Source of the DNA: Annona cherimola
Taxonomy: Eukaryota > Streptophyta > Magnoliopsida > Magnoliales > Annonaceae
DNA length: 64,000 nucleotides
NCBI GenBank assembly: GCA_030490835.1
Contig: CM059971.1
Coordinates: 2,178,545 to 2,242,544, forward strand
Direction: 5' to 3'
In this document: piece by piece, positions 9,823 to 22,139 of the stretch
How the letters are laid out: every line of letters begins with the position of its first letter
Position numbering within the stretch: position 1 is the stretch's first letter
The notes under the pieces: generated by a model
Databases searched by the model: none
Told to the model about the DNA's origin: nothing
Seen by the model: only the letters and a program-made list of their open reading frames with translations
Position numbers and translations under genes: made by a program

Positions 9823-12226
9823 TGCCCCGACCTATAACATATTTATACATAAGTTTGTCACAGGATTTCATGCCAGGAATCTTTTGAAAAGTGGTGAAGC
9901 CCATATTTTAACTTACATTTATGCACTAAGCAAAATAAAGTGCTCTAAAATTTTTTTCTTATACATGCCTATAAAAATTTCGGTAACATCCCGTCTGTAA
10001 CTAGGACATTTCCTAAATACAAATATTCACCATATAATCCTTTACATAAAAAATAACCTGTATTACTTCATTATAACCACAAACAATCCATTTTCTTCAC
10101 ATCATAATCACAAACAACCCATTTCTTCATGTCATAACCACAAACAACTCATTTCTTCACATCATAACCACAAAACCTCCTTTTCTTCACAATTTCATCG
10201 AAATCATACCATACTTTCCATACTTCCATATTTTTCATCACATACAATACATATATCCATATAATTGACACAATATAAAAGAATTAATATTACAAGTGTC
10301 TTTCACACTACACATGCAAAATATATACATATATATACAATACACATATTTCACAGACATAAGGAAAATCTAGCACTTCTAAGGTTTATCATGCTAGAAC
10401 ATGAGTCAAACATCCTCAAGAGTCTCACATGACTCTTCACTTCATTGCCCTTCTACCCAGTAAAGTCTCCGTAGCTCTTGAAATCGATACAGTCTGCAAC
10501 TGTTTAATAAAATCGGTGAATTTAAAGAACCAAGTAAGCAAGCATTATTTAAGAAGGAAAATATGAACGTCTCCATAAGATATCATGTATGCATGAAGAT
10601 GAAACGCAATCACAACATGCATCATTCAATGACATAATTTTTCTCTTTGGTAAGTGACACTTATCAAGTGATCAATCACACTTATACGTCGGGCACACCG
10701 ACTAGGCAACGTCAAGGATGGACTGTCTATCCAATTACAACCTTGGCGAAACCTTACATTCATTCCTATGCATGAGTCACATCCACACAAATGGTCAAGT
10801 GTATTTATGTCATAAAAAGTTTGCTCGGTTAATCATAAAAAGAAGGGTCGTTTCCAAAAATAAAATCTGAAACATGACTAAATAAGATAAATATATATAA
10901 GGGAAAAATAGGGTAATGGCCATTCCCAAGGATTTGTTTAATGTTTGTATAAAAATTTAATTAGAATATCTATGAAAATGACTTGATTTGCACATATTTA
11001 TAAGGAAATAAATAAATACATAACATGAACATTTGTTACAAACATCTTTTCTCAAAATAAATAGCACATTTGATCACAATAAATCATTGAATTTGAAAAG
11101 CTTGCTTACCTTAATATCTCAGGTTGTGTCTTGCACTTTCTCTTTTTCTTTTCCTATCAAAATTAGCAATTTTGACTAAGTATTGACTTAAATCACCATG
11201 TATTGCATTCTAATTTTAATAGCTACGGATGCATTGATTTGAAAGCTAATAATAATAATTTAATTTTTTTATCCATTAAGTGCCTACTTAAGATACACAT
11301 GTTAGGTATTTTAAAGTTTATCAATCATTCTTATGCTATATGAATTTGTTACCCACTAATTTCACATAAATTTTCGACACCCGTACCCTACCCACAACCT
11401 AGCATAACCTATCCATAAATTTTTCTTTTATATTTTTTAACACTCCAAATATCTTAAAATTTATCCATAAATAATCTTTAAATCAAATACTCCAAAAGCC
11501 CCATGTTTTACCCACGTTTTGGAGCCGCTCAATTTCCATGGGTCATGAAAAATTCCAATTTTTTCCTTTTTACCTAAAATTGGGTATATTAATTTATAAC
11601 TAATACATCCTAATAGTATTTGCAACTACTATATCATGATTTAAAACAAAAAAATTGGATACACCCCCTCTTGAATTTTTGATTTCACACTTGGCTTGAT
11701 TTTTAACTTTTCATTTTCATGATTTGGGTTCCAAATATCCTCTTATTCACAAATTTATCAAAAGCCTCATGATTTTCCTACTATTTTCTTGGAAATAAAA
11801 TCAAAATCTTATCCATTTCAACTTTTGAATCCCTAAATATCCAAATCTACTACTCAAAACGGTGTAATTTACTTCTATACATATTTATCTAAGGTATTGT
11901 AGCAAAACTCCTATGTTTATTGCATGATTTAGGATAAAAATTGAAAAAATCCAACATAACCAATCATCTCTTCCTTATCTTCGGCAACCCGACGGCGACG
12001 GCGACGTGGACTGCGGCGTGGACGGTGGTGTGGGTGGCAGGCTTCCTCTCCTCTTTTCTTCCTTCTCCTTCTCTTTCTTCCTTCGTCTCCATTTTTTTTT
12101 CCTCTTTGGTTCATCCTGTGCCCGATCTCACTTTTCACCCCTTTAATATTTCAATGCTCTGCATGTGCACTGAAAATGTGCACATGCAGCAACATATAAT
12201 ATCTATTTTTTTGACCAGGCTTTACA
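9823..12226 (-). repeat. 5' LTR of the gypsy element, about 2.4 kb
   Basis: Plus-strand bounds are TGCCCCGACC at 9823 and CTTTACA at 12226, so the LTR opens TG and closes CA on the coding strand. It contains a segment (10655-10790) closely matching 37640-37770 in the large solo LTR, and a GC-rich patch followed by C/T-rich sequence near the promoter end. The part from 11318 on matches the 3' LTR. Confidence 0.88.
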
Positions 12227-13285
12227 GGCCGTTACATAAATTATATATTTCTAGGCCAACAATGTGGAGTGTCAATTAAAATTTGTGGAACTAATTTATT
12301 CGATCTTTAATGATTTTGAAACCACCCTTGAAAAAATATAATTATGTACAGATGAATAATTAAAATTACCCATAGATTGAAGTTTTGTTGATGATGTCAC
12401 ACAAATTTCCTCGGGAATATAATTATTTTTGTGTCGAAACTATAAGTGCCAAATAAAATTTGTAAAGGTAATTTATTTGAGTTCAATAACTTTGAAACCG
12501 TGCCTAACGATAATAAAATTATTTTTGTGATGAATAATTAAAATTTCCTATTAAATACTGTTCTCACATAAGTATTTTCATCAAGATTATAATTATTTTT
12601 GAGTAAACAGTATTGGGTGCCTAAGTTAAAAATTTATGCATCGAATTTATTCTACATCTGTTATAAAATTATGAGTGCCAAATAAAATTTATAAAGATAA
12701 TTTATTTGGGCTCAATAACTTCAAAACTGTGCCTAACGATAATAAAATTATTTTTGTAACAACTAATTAAAATTTCCTGTTAAATACTGTTCTCACATAG
12801 TTATTTTTATCTGAATTGTAATTATTTTCGAGTAAACAATATCGGATGCCTTCCTTAAAAATTTTTGCATGTAATTTATCCTACATCTGTTATAAAATAA
12901 ATTTACTTTTGCAACATAAACCAAATTACTAGTATAATAATGCAAACCGTACGAACATTATATTTTTTTCTTAATTAAAGTTGCTTTCGGCTCAACCATA
13001 AAGACTATAAAATAAAATTTGTACAATTAATTTACTCGATGCTCAAAACATTTGATACAATGCTTGTAAAGAAAAAATTACTTTTTAGTCAACTAATTCA
13101 TACTACCTATCAAATAACCTTCTCAATGTGGACGTTATACTGTTTTCATTTTGAATATATTCACTCTAAACTGAATGACACGGTGTAACTATCATGACAT
13201 AATCCTAGAGTTATTGACCACCCTAATTGGGCAACAAATCTAGATTGGTTATGGTTCAATGAATTTAATAATTAATACTTCATTT
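12227..13285. repeat. Degenerate tandem array, period about 160-180 bp (first block)
   Basis: A recognisable core (a TGCC-like tetrad, AAATAAAATTTGTA, then AATTTATTTGAT and AATAATTTTGAAACC) recurs near 12269, 12446, 12617, 12675, 12845 and 13003. Spacings are about 160-177 bp apart from one short interval of about 58 bp. The same core recurs at 19098-19943. The array directly abuts the gypsy LTR end. Confidence 0.75.
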
Positions 13286-16200
13286 TATAACATCCAAAAT
13301 TAATCACAAATATCCACTGAGTTAATAGGAATAATTCTCATTAATTTATTACAAGCCAACAAATAAAATAAATAAATAAAAATAAAATGTCTCTGCTACA
13401 CCATCTCAACCCATTAACCCGCACTATCGACCAGATGATCCCACTTCTCCTGAAATTTAAATTACTTAGGAATGAGTTAAATAACTCAGTAAGCAAGAAA
13501 TAAACCACATATATAATTGTGTATAACATCATGGAAGCATCATAGAAAATGCACAAACCACTAACCTAATGTGTATGGTTATCCATACTGCTCACAATGG
13601 AGTAAACTCACAGCCTTTCAGGGCACAACGCGAAATCCACAAAGGGACATACCACAGCCCATTAAGGCAATAACACACTATCCACGAACGGACATTCCGA
13701 AGTAGCCTTCTAGCATGCATAGGACCTACTAAAGAAATAAATAAAACCTATACACATCCTCGGGGGTCCCACATATGCAATTTCGTTCCGCTTGGTAATA
13801 ATCATGATACATTATGCACACCATTCTCACTTAAGCATCATAACAACTATCTCAACCCAATTCAATATTTTACCAACTAAAATAATGTGCCATCCACATT
13901 TAATTGAGTAAACCAACTCACCAAATTTAATTAAATAAATTTAAAAAAACTTCCATCGTAACCAAGTTGCCAAAATTTCAAAATGAATAACTACAAATAT
14001 CCTACATAGCATAACTTGCTGTTTCCATTTATTTTTCAATAATTCTTAACATTCTCTTTATTTTAATATGCAAATGCTATATCAAATCTCACTCTTCTTA
14101 TTCCAATAATTGTTGGAATTTAGTTATATACTCTTGATGAGTCCGCCCTCTATTCATAATTTATAATTTACTTTATTTTCCATCACACCCTATGTAATAT
14201 TTGCCAGACAAATGCCTGTCCACATAAATATTTTACAATATCAAAGAATCAATTTATATTGTATAAATTAATTATACAACTGCTAACATAAATGTGTAAA
14301 TTTTTTTTTGATATAATTTTTATACTTTCATTTTAATAAATCAAGACTTTTGGATGTCATATTAGCTTTTAGTGTATATAAATCAAGACTTTTGAACTTC
14401 ATATTAGCTTTTAGTGTATATATATACATATATATGGACTACAATAGACCCGGACCTCTGGACGTCCAGAATTTTGAACTACATATAATATATATGTAAG
14501 TATCTATATTTAGCACTTTAAATATGCAACCTTCAATTTGGAATCTATATCCAATACCCATTCATAATTAATGTATTCTTCCATTCAAATATATAATTTT
14601 AATTTATAGTATTTCATTCATTATATTCTGTTCATATGTGGCAAAGCAATCTACGACATATTATTATATAACACCCATATATCATCAAACAGTGCATTTG
14701 AGCTAGGTATAATATTACAGAATTTATACATCTATGAAATGTTGAAGTAGCTAAAATTTAATATAGATATACTTTTCAATTTATAACATTATCTTAAATA
14801 TGAGAATTTAATTATTTATATATTTACACGACAAATATATATTAACCCGCACCCTGAAAATTCATAGTTACATATAATATAGATATATATATATATATGT
14901 ATGTATGTGTATATATATATATTTATGTACAGACTCATGCGTAGAATTTCACCCATATAGGTATATAATATATAAATTTATACGAACACCACGCTTCCAG
15001 CAAGAGTTTCTCGTCTATTACAATTGTAACTTGGTACAAATTCTATAACATATTATTCCATCCTATCATAAAATTATATTCAAATTCAAAAACAATTTAA
15101 CTCGTACATATCTTATAACCATAATTTTAATTTGTTAAATATTCATACATCTTCCACAAATTTTTGCAAACATGTATGTAATGTATGTGTGTGTGTCTCT
15201 ATATATATATAAACATGTCATTTCCGTAATATGAAACCATTGGTGAAATTATGTACAATCAATGCTCGAGATTTCAAAATTTCATCTAACATATATGTTA
15301 TAATAACCGGCCTTGGTGGTGTAGAGCTTTTTCTTTTTGAAAAAAAATTATGTACATGCAATACAAGATATTATAAACCTTCAGCTCGGGATATATTGAA
15401 CTAAGGCTATATGTATAATAATGGTACAAAGTGTCGGCTTTGGAGGCTTTTTTTTATTGGTATATAATTACATATATCTCAACACATATTATACTGTAGG
15501 TCTGAGATATTCTTACAAATCTGGGACACACATATTTCCCTAAAGAAATCTAAAGACATAGCTGTACGAAAGAATTAGGAAGACATAGCTTCCAACCAAC
15601 CGGGAGATTACCTGCTCCCACACCCCATCCACCCGGGAAACCACCTACTCCCGCACATATATATTTTTTTTGCCGAAATTCCGAATGAGATTCGAACCGA
15701 CTGCCCGAACGCCCTTCTTGCGCCGCTGTTGGGTGCCTTGGTTGGTAGCTTTGGAGGCTTTAGAGTATAAAAACTAATAATAATAATAATAATAATATAC
15801 ATAAAATTTAAGTAAAACCACATTAGTCTAGAGGTTTTGAACTCCATCAAAAATATATATACAGCACATTATATATAGAAAATGTCTGTCCTTGTCCCTA
15901 GTGATTTTTAAACGTCCATAACAAAATATCTATATAATAATATATATTATATTCACACATGTTGTGCAAAATATATGCACAATAAAAATACAAATTTAAT
16001 TTAATGTTCTACAATCAATCCAACAATATATCATATTTTCACTTGGTGGAACCATCTTAAAATAACCTCTTTAATCAATTTAAATTGATATAATTAACAC
16101 AACAAAATCAACTCAAATTAGTCACCTAGCAAACCATGTATAACTTACATAACATCTAATATGTCTGGTTATGCTTTCAAATTTTGTAGAATTTCTCATA

Positions 16201-16922
16201 GACATGATTTACCAATTCACAAATATTATTTCATCACAATTACCATTTTGCTAAATCATTTTCTTATCACCAGCCATTCCATGAAAAATCATTAAACAAA
16301 TAATTTTCATAGGTTATCTCCAAAATAACTTAATTAATACAATATATGTGGCTCTAAACAAGATTTAATTATTTCCTTACTTACCTTTTTGCCCACGAAG
16401 GGATTTTCTGAATAAAAAATATTTTGTTTCCTTTTCGGTCTCAATTCTCGACAAATTCCTCATTTTCCAAGCTTTCCCTATTTACCCTTCCTTTTCTCAC
16501 AACTCTCTTTCCATTCATACTCGCCATTTTCCCAGCTTCTTACTTAATTGCAACATCCCATTATTCTCTTTAACAATTAATTTTAAATTTTAAAATTTTA
16601 AAAAAAATCAAATCTTATCTCTTTGTGGGTCTCACATAGATTAACTGATAAAAGAAAAATATCTAATTCTACTAAAATGTAATTTGAACTCACTACCTTC
16701 AATTTACTTGCCATAATTTGTAACCGTTCTAGCTTTTCAACAATTTATTAATTTAAATTAAGCATTAATTTACATATATTTTAGAGCTCATTTTCCTTAA
16801 AAATATAATTATCCACCTTCGTCAATAAGTCAAAGTCAATAAGTCAATTCGGCCACCTCGGCTATTTTTACTAACACAGTGGACGGTAAAAAATTCAACG
16901 GTCACAAATTCAATGTGTCACA
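13286..16922 (-). mobile_element. Probable solo gypsy LTR, about 3.6 kb, boundaries uncertain
   Basis: Bases 13490-13830 hold motifs shared with the other gypsy LTRs here: an ACTCAGTAAGCAAG signature, and a block with repeated ATCCAC(A/G)AA(G/C)GGACAT phrases typical of Del/Tekay LTRs. It interrupts the degenerate array, whose core resumes at about 16985. The best ends are TATAACATCC at 13286 and TGTCACA at 16922, decayed from a TGTAACATCC/GGATGTTACA pair. The flanks (CATTT and TTATT) do not give a convincing target duplication. It includes (TAA)n and (TA)n microsatellites and no coding region. Confidence 0.5.
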
Positions 16923-16984
16923 TTATTATGCCACGTAAGTCAACAAATTTAGGTCAAGTACGAATATAGTTTATACAAAATCAG

Positions 16985-17772
16985 TGCTTAATAATTTTGA
17001 AACTAACAAAGAAAATTACTAGTAGGATGGGTAAACTTAAATTACTTGTTAATCGATAGGTTTATTATATGTATTATTATAAAAATTCTAAAATATAGTA
17101 TTTATTTTCTACCTTTTCAATAAATAATAATGTAAATTATTATTATTGATTCATTAAATATACTAATTAGATAATGCATTCAATAAAATTATTTAAGGAT
17201 TATTTAATAGGCTTCTGAAATTTATTATTTAATATTTTTTATAATTTTTATTTAATATAGATTATTTGAAGAATCTGTAAAATCCATCAAACTAGTTCAT
17301 TATAAATTGAATATTATGTAAAAATCATAAACATGTAAATATGAGTTCCTTACTTTCTAGCATTATTGTAAAATCTACATTGCTCATACAATTTATGAAA
17401 ATAAAACATCATCATCAATCTTATTTAATTTGTCAAAACTGTATAATTTGTCTATATCATTAAACGACTACACAACAAAATAATATATTCTATAAAATTC
17501 ATAAAATATCCAAAAACTGTCAATTACCTATGCACATTTTCCTTCATACTAGAATAACTTGTAAAATATATTTAAAAGGAAAAAATGAAAATAGATAACC
17601 TATACAACTCATTATTCCCATGAATTGCATATAAACTGTAAAATCCATAAAATCTATAAAATCAGTCGAACGAGCTAAATAACTTTGTTCGTTCAATTGT
17701 ATTTTTTGATAAATCTAATTCATGGTTCTAAATTTTAGGCTACATTACCTATTATCATTTATGATAAGAAAA
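16985..17772. repeat. Array remnant and R repeat, copy 1
   Basis: After a residual array unit, bases 17130-17772 match 20000-20660 in direct orientation along their length. They also match 54300-54610 in part. The repeat is very AT-rich with many TAAAATC(C/T)ATAAAAT phrases. No coding potential or terminal structure is seen. The copy stops at about 17772, next to an A-rich run. Confidence 0.75.
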
Positions 17773-19080
17773 AAAAAAGAGAATAACGTTAAAATAGATA
17801 TAATAATTGTATGAAAAGTTGAGATGAAATAATTTAAAGGTAATATAGGTGAATTGAAAGACGTGAAAAAATGGTGGAAAAAAGTTTTGTTGGATAATAA
17901 CAAACATACCATAAATAAATTCAGGTACATATAATTAGCTCCTATGATGTCATACTTTGTAGTTTTAAGTGGGTTTGATCATTGATGAACTGCTATCTTC
18001 ATTCAATGCATAAAGGGGTTGTGCGCCACATAAAAATAGAAACAGAATGCAGGTTAGGTTGCCATTGATGTGATAGATCCTCCCAACTATTCCAACACCG
18101 TAGTAGCACATAAGGTCAAAATTGATTTTTACGTGAACTGAAATAGGCACCTGACACTTAAATTACCAAAAGACTGGTAGCATAGGATTTGGGTTAGAGT
18201 CCAATTTCACTGCAAATGTTTTCACATTTGCTTAAAGTGCAAATGCCACATCTGCCATCTATTTAAAATCAGTGGTTGAGATTCATTGGGGAAAAATTGA
18301 AAAGATAAAAAGCATAGTCATGTGTATACTTGTGTGGAATTGATGGGGGCCCGTTAGCTTCCTCCGAAAGCAGCTTGTTTAGATGGGAGAGAGACCGACT
18401 GACCAAGAGTGGTGGGTCTGTGCTCAGTTGATTGCAATAGATTATTGCAAGAAATGGCGTTGGGTAGCTGAAAAATGGAAGCTCTAGGTTTGGGTGGAAT
18501 TGATGGCCATAACTTTGGTGGGTTTACGAGGGAAAATCGACGGCTAAATTTGTGGTTAAGGCTAGCTGAAAGAAAGACGAAGGGCAGCAGGGGCAATGGC
18601 GTTTTGATTGGTGCTGCTATAGCTGGATTTGTGGAGATTAACAACTAGATGGGAAAAAAAAATGGAAGATGCAGGGTTGAAGGTGAATTTGGCCATTGGT
18701 TTACAGTTGCCGGCGATTTGAAGAGGAGAAGAATGGGTTGTGGGATTATTTGGCCGAGATTGGCCTGGAGAGAGCGTTGCACAATTTTAAGCTTGCTGCC
18801 AGACTTAGGCGTGACTGCTTTCCGGTGGGCTTTTGCTACAGTTGCCATTGATGAAGAATTGGGGGGAAATGGTGGAGCTTGCACCGCCGGAAACCATGGC
18901 TGTTACCGAAAATAGGAGAGACGCAGTGGTGGTCAGATTTGGTGAAGAGAATTAGTCATCGATTAAGGAGGAGAGGGCAGGGGCGTAGCCGGTAGCCATA
19001 GCTGCCGATAGCTTTGAGATGATGGAGCACCAGAAATGGTCTTCAGCGGTGCACTTGCACTCTTACACATGCGACATAAA
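17773..19080. other. Spacer with MITE-like fragment and a GC-richer island
   Basis: Bases 17773-17915 resemble the GGGTGTGTTTGG-type MITE at 50497, lacking its left end. Bases 18350-19070 are much less AT-rich than the surroundings and have overlapping open frames on both strands (minus 18354-18644 and 18645-18884; plus 18649-18915), none recognisable. Minus 17965-18150 has a 61-codon frame with no known match. The island may be the promoter/leader part of another old LTR or a gene scrap; I cannot decide. Confidence 0.35.
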
Positions 19081-19990
19081 TTATTATAATATTTTAATAC
19101 ACGTAAAATCTAAGTATTTTCCGTGATTTAAACATAATTATAATATCTTTGCAATCATTTTTGAGAAAATAAAAATAATTTTGAGATAAATAATTTAAAA
19201 TACAAACACAAGATGCACTAGGGAATTATGTTAATTTCTTCTTAATTATAATTATTTTTATCAATGACACAAGGAGCCAAATGGAATTTAATGCTTATTA
19301 TTGGCACATAATAATTTTGAGTTCATCCTTGTTAAAAAAATAAAAATATTTTTGAGACAAATAGTTTATATTACTCATTGAATAGTGCTTAAATTTTTTA
19401 TTAAATACAATTATTCTTGACAATAATACAGGTAGCCAAGTGGAATTTGTGCAAAATGAATTTCATGCAAATTTATTAAAATAGGGCTCTATGTGAATAA
19501 CAAAAAAATTTAGGCATTACTTACATTACAAAAAATTCTTTCTGTGGTAGATAATTAATATTATTTTTCGAGTAAATGACATGAGATGCCAAATAAAATT
19601 TGTACAATTAATTTATTTGATACTTAGTAATTTCTATACTACCCTTGTTAAGAAATAATGTTGCTTTAGCAGCATAATCCAAATTATATGTAAAATAATG
19701 TTCTCACATGTACATTACACTGTTTTCTTCTCTATTGTAATTATTTTTGGGTCAACCATCTGGCTACCGAATAAAATTTGTATAGTTAATTTATTCACTA
19801 TTTAAAAATTTTGATACCGGTATTGTTAAAACATATAATTATATTTAAGATAAATAATTTAAATTATCTACCAAATAATATTCTCATTTGAAGATTACTT
19901 CATTGTTTCTCAATTATAATTTTCTTTGGGTCAATAATTCAAGACGCTGATAAAAACTATGCAATAATTTATTTGATATTTAATAATTTC
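19080..19990. repeat. Degenerate tandem array (second block)
   Basis: The core seen at 12227-13285 recurs at about 19098, 19274, 19432, 19585, 19764 and 19943, with spacings of about 153-179 bp. Unit-to-unit similarity is low, so the array is old. It runs directly into R repeat copy 2, as the first block leads into copy 1. Confidence 0.75.
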
Positions 19991-20810
19991 GTAAATTATA
20001 TGTAATAAAATTATTGAATTCGTTAAATATATTAACTAAATTATATGTTCAATATAAGAATTAATAAAATTTTAAAAAGCTTCCAAATTTTCTTATTTAA
20101 TATTTTTTTATAATTTTCATTTCACACTTGCGAATGATACGTTCAATATAGATTACATGAATCATATGTAAAATCCATCAAACCAGTACTTTAGAATTTG
20201 AATAATCTATAAAAGTTATAAAATATGTAGATATGAGTTTATGATTTTCTAATATTATTGCCCATATAATTTATGAAAATAAAACATCACGAATCTTATA
20301 TAAGGTGTCAAAACTATATAATATGTTTATGACATTAAACGATTATATAACAAAACAATATATTCTATAAAATTCGTAAAACATCCAAAAACTATCAATT
20401 ACATTTACACATTTTTTTTATACTCGAATAATTTGTAAAATACATTTAATAGAAAAAATGAAAATAAATAACTTATATAACTTATCATCTCCATGAATTG
20501 CGTATAAACCATAAAATCCATAAAATATATAAAATTCATAAAATCTGTAAAATGAGCTAAACTATTTCGTTCATTTAGTTATATTTTTTGATAAATCTTA
20601 TTTATTGTTCCAAATTTTATGCATATATTTCTTATTATCATTTATGATGATTATGTTATATATTTAATGTCTCAGATCTTTCATCATCTATACTATTTTA
20701 TTAAAAGCATAAGATATACCATAAAAAAACTTGCACCATGATTTACCATGACCAAGTCCACCTACCCCGATTCACACCTAAGCTACGAGGATACTTTCAA
20801 TGTGTGAATT
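19991..20810. repeat. R repeat, copy 2 (longest)
   Basis: Bases 20000-20660 align with 17130-17772, and bases 20335-20810 align with 54300-54780. The last part contains an AAAAGCATAAG(A/G)TATACCATAAAAAAAC phrase shared with copy 3. It ends shortly before the TBL pseudogene. No coding potential is seen. Confidence 0.8.
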
Positions 20811-20974
20811 TACAAAAAAGCCCCTGCTTGCATTTTAACAAAAAATGCAAACGTTTTCATTGCATCCTTTTCCTTTGGGTTACGTAGTTTATAGTCCTTC
20901 ATAAGACAAAATAGATGGACCATTTCCTTTCCTTTATTTTAAAAGGAAACCAAATAATGGACCTGTTGATATTG

Positions 20975-21632
20975 GGATTTTCAATCTCTTCTTGGATGAA
21001 TTTGATGAGGATTGGGCAACCCAAATTGACGGCTTCGACTAGGTGATCGCCTCTGCTGGTCATTGGTTCTTCCAGCCTATTATGTTCTATGAAGACGTTC
21101 CAACTTGTGGGGTGTCACTACTGCCAAAGAAAGAATGTCACTGATCTATAGGAACGCCTTTAGGACTGCATTCAGATCAAGAAACAGCCTACAAAGCTTC
21201 AAAGGGACCACAATCTTGAAGACATTTGCACCTTCACATTTTGAAAATGAATTGTAGGATCAAGGTGGGAATTGTTTGAGAATAAAACCATTCAACAGCA
21301 ATAAGATCACGCTGCAAGGGCAAACTTTTGAACTTCACATGATCCAAGTAGAAGAATTTAGGACCGCTAGAGATGAAGCAAGAAAGAGGGGATTAATGTT
21401 CCAATTACTAGATATTACATAGGTTATGCTGCTGAGACCAGATAGGCATCCAAGTCGGCATGGGCATAGGAGTAATGAGAACGTGACATTGTACAATGAC
21501 TACGTGCACCGGTGCTTACCTAGTCCCATAGATACATGGAATGATTTCTTGCTTGAGATGTTGAAGATTGAGAGAATCCAATCCTCAAATAAAAGGCTTT
21601 CCAAGAGCTCAAAGAAACTGATAGTCTACTAG
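20975..21632 (+). pseudogene. TRICHOME BIREFRINGENCE-LIKE (DUF231/PC-esterase) pseudogene
   Basis: Translated pieces follow the C-terminal half of a TBL protein in order: a DEFDEDWA stretch, then IDGFD and SAGHWFFQP, then NVTDL, AFRTAFR, FKGTT, FAPSHFEN, GGNC, ELHMIQVEEF, and finally [22 protein letters not shown], in which the catalytic D-x-x-H is still visible (DYVH). TBL proteins are Golgi O-acetyltransferases acting on cell-wall polysaccharides. This copy has stops after IDGFD, after NVTDL and elsewhere, has shifts, and lacks the N-terminal half. No intron is visible across about 650 bp, which fits a processed copy. It is dead. Confidence 0.88.
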
Positions 21633-21882
21633 AACGTAGATAGTTCGTCGCAATATATGTTTTCTCAGATTATTTATGTGGCCATGTAGGTGACATTACA
21701 TATACGAGGTATATTTACCTTATAGATGACACCACATACACCAGGCAGGAAAGATTAATGAAATGAAGCTAGGTGTTTAGTTTGTGTTTGATGTCAATTT
21801 GTAAATAATAAATTCGAAAAAGGATGGGGTAGGATGCCTTTCAAAATTTTGCATTAGTATTGGCCAAAGCAGTAAAGGTAGA
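21633..21882 (+). other. 3' flank of the TBL relic up to the copia insertion
   Basis: AT-rich sequence without coding features up to about 21820. From 21825 it joins in sense with the sequence after the copia element (26423 on), once one GTAGA target copy is removed. Confidence 0.5.
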
Positions 21883-22137
21883 TGTTGGATTAAAATAAGG
21901 AAAGTAATGAAAGTGTAAACTGAAAGGTTTGAAAAAAATGATCTACTTTCTTTCATTCAAAACCAGTTATTTATACATAAAAAATAACAACCTTCTTCTA
22001 CTTTGAATTCCCAAATTTGTGGACAATTAAAACTTGAAAAATAACAAAAAAAAAGAAAATAAATCTATTTTGATTTCCTGCTGATCTTCATGCTAACAGA
22101 TTTTTATTGTTGGAACTAAAATGTCAACTGTTCAACA
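21883..22137 (-). repeat. 3' LTR of copia element 1
   Basis: Starts TGTTGGATTA and ends TTCAACA. It aligns nearly end to end with 26160-26417. The purine-rich sequence just beyond it (22138 onward, read on the minus strand) is the polypurine tract. Confidence 0.95.
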
Positions 22138-22139
22138 CT

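Larger units (their letters stand above)
829..12226 (-). mobile_element. Decayed Ty3/gypsy chromovirus (Tekay/Del-like)
   Basis: The order on the minus strand is: 5' LTR (9823-12226), primer-binding site (9801-9813), an extra acidic ORF, gag, protease, reverse transcriptase, RNase H, integrase with a chromodomain-like tail, polypurine tract (1757-1769) and 3' LTR (829-1756). Integrase after RT defines Ty3/gypsy, and the chromodomain-like end points to the chromoviruses. Coding frames carry many stops and shifts, and two of the three integrase catalytic residues are replaced. The 3' LTR lacks about 1.5 kb of its distal part, so no target-site duplication can be read. A 1.8-kb solo LTR interrupts RNase H. 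The element is non-autonomous and old. Confidence 0.93.

Noticed and set aside
14880..14925. Possible CRISPR or structured RNA from short repeats
   Set aside because: It is a (TA)n/(TATG)n microsatellite; no spaced direct repeats of CRISPR type exist anywhere in the window.
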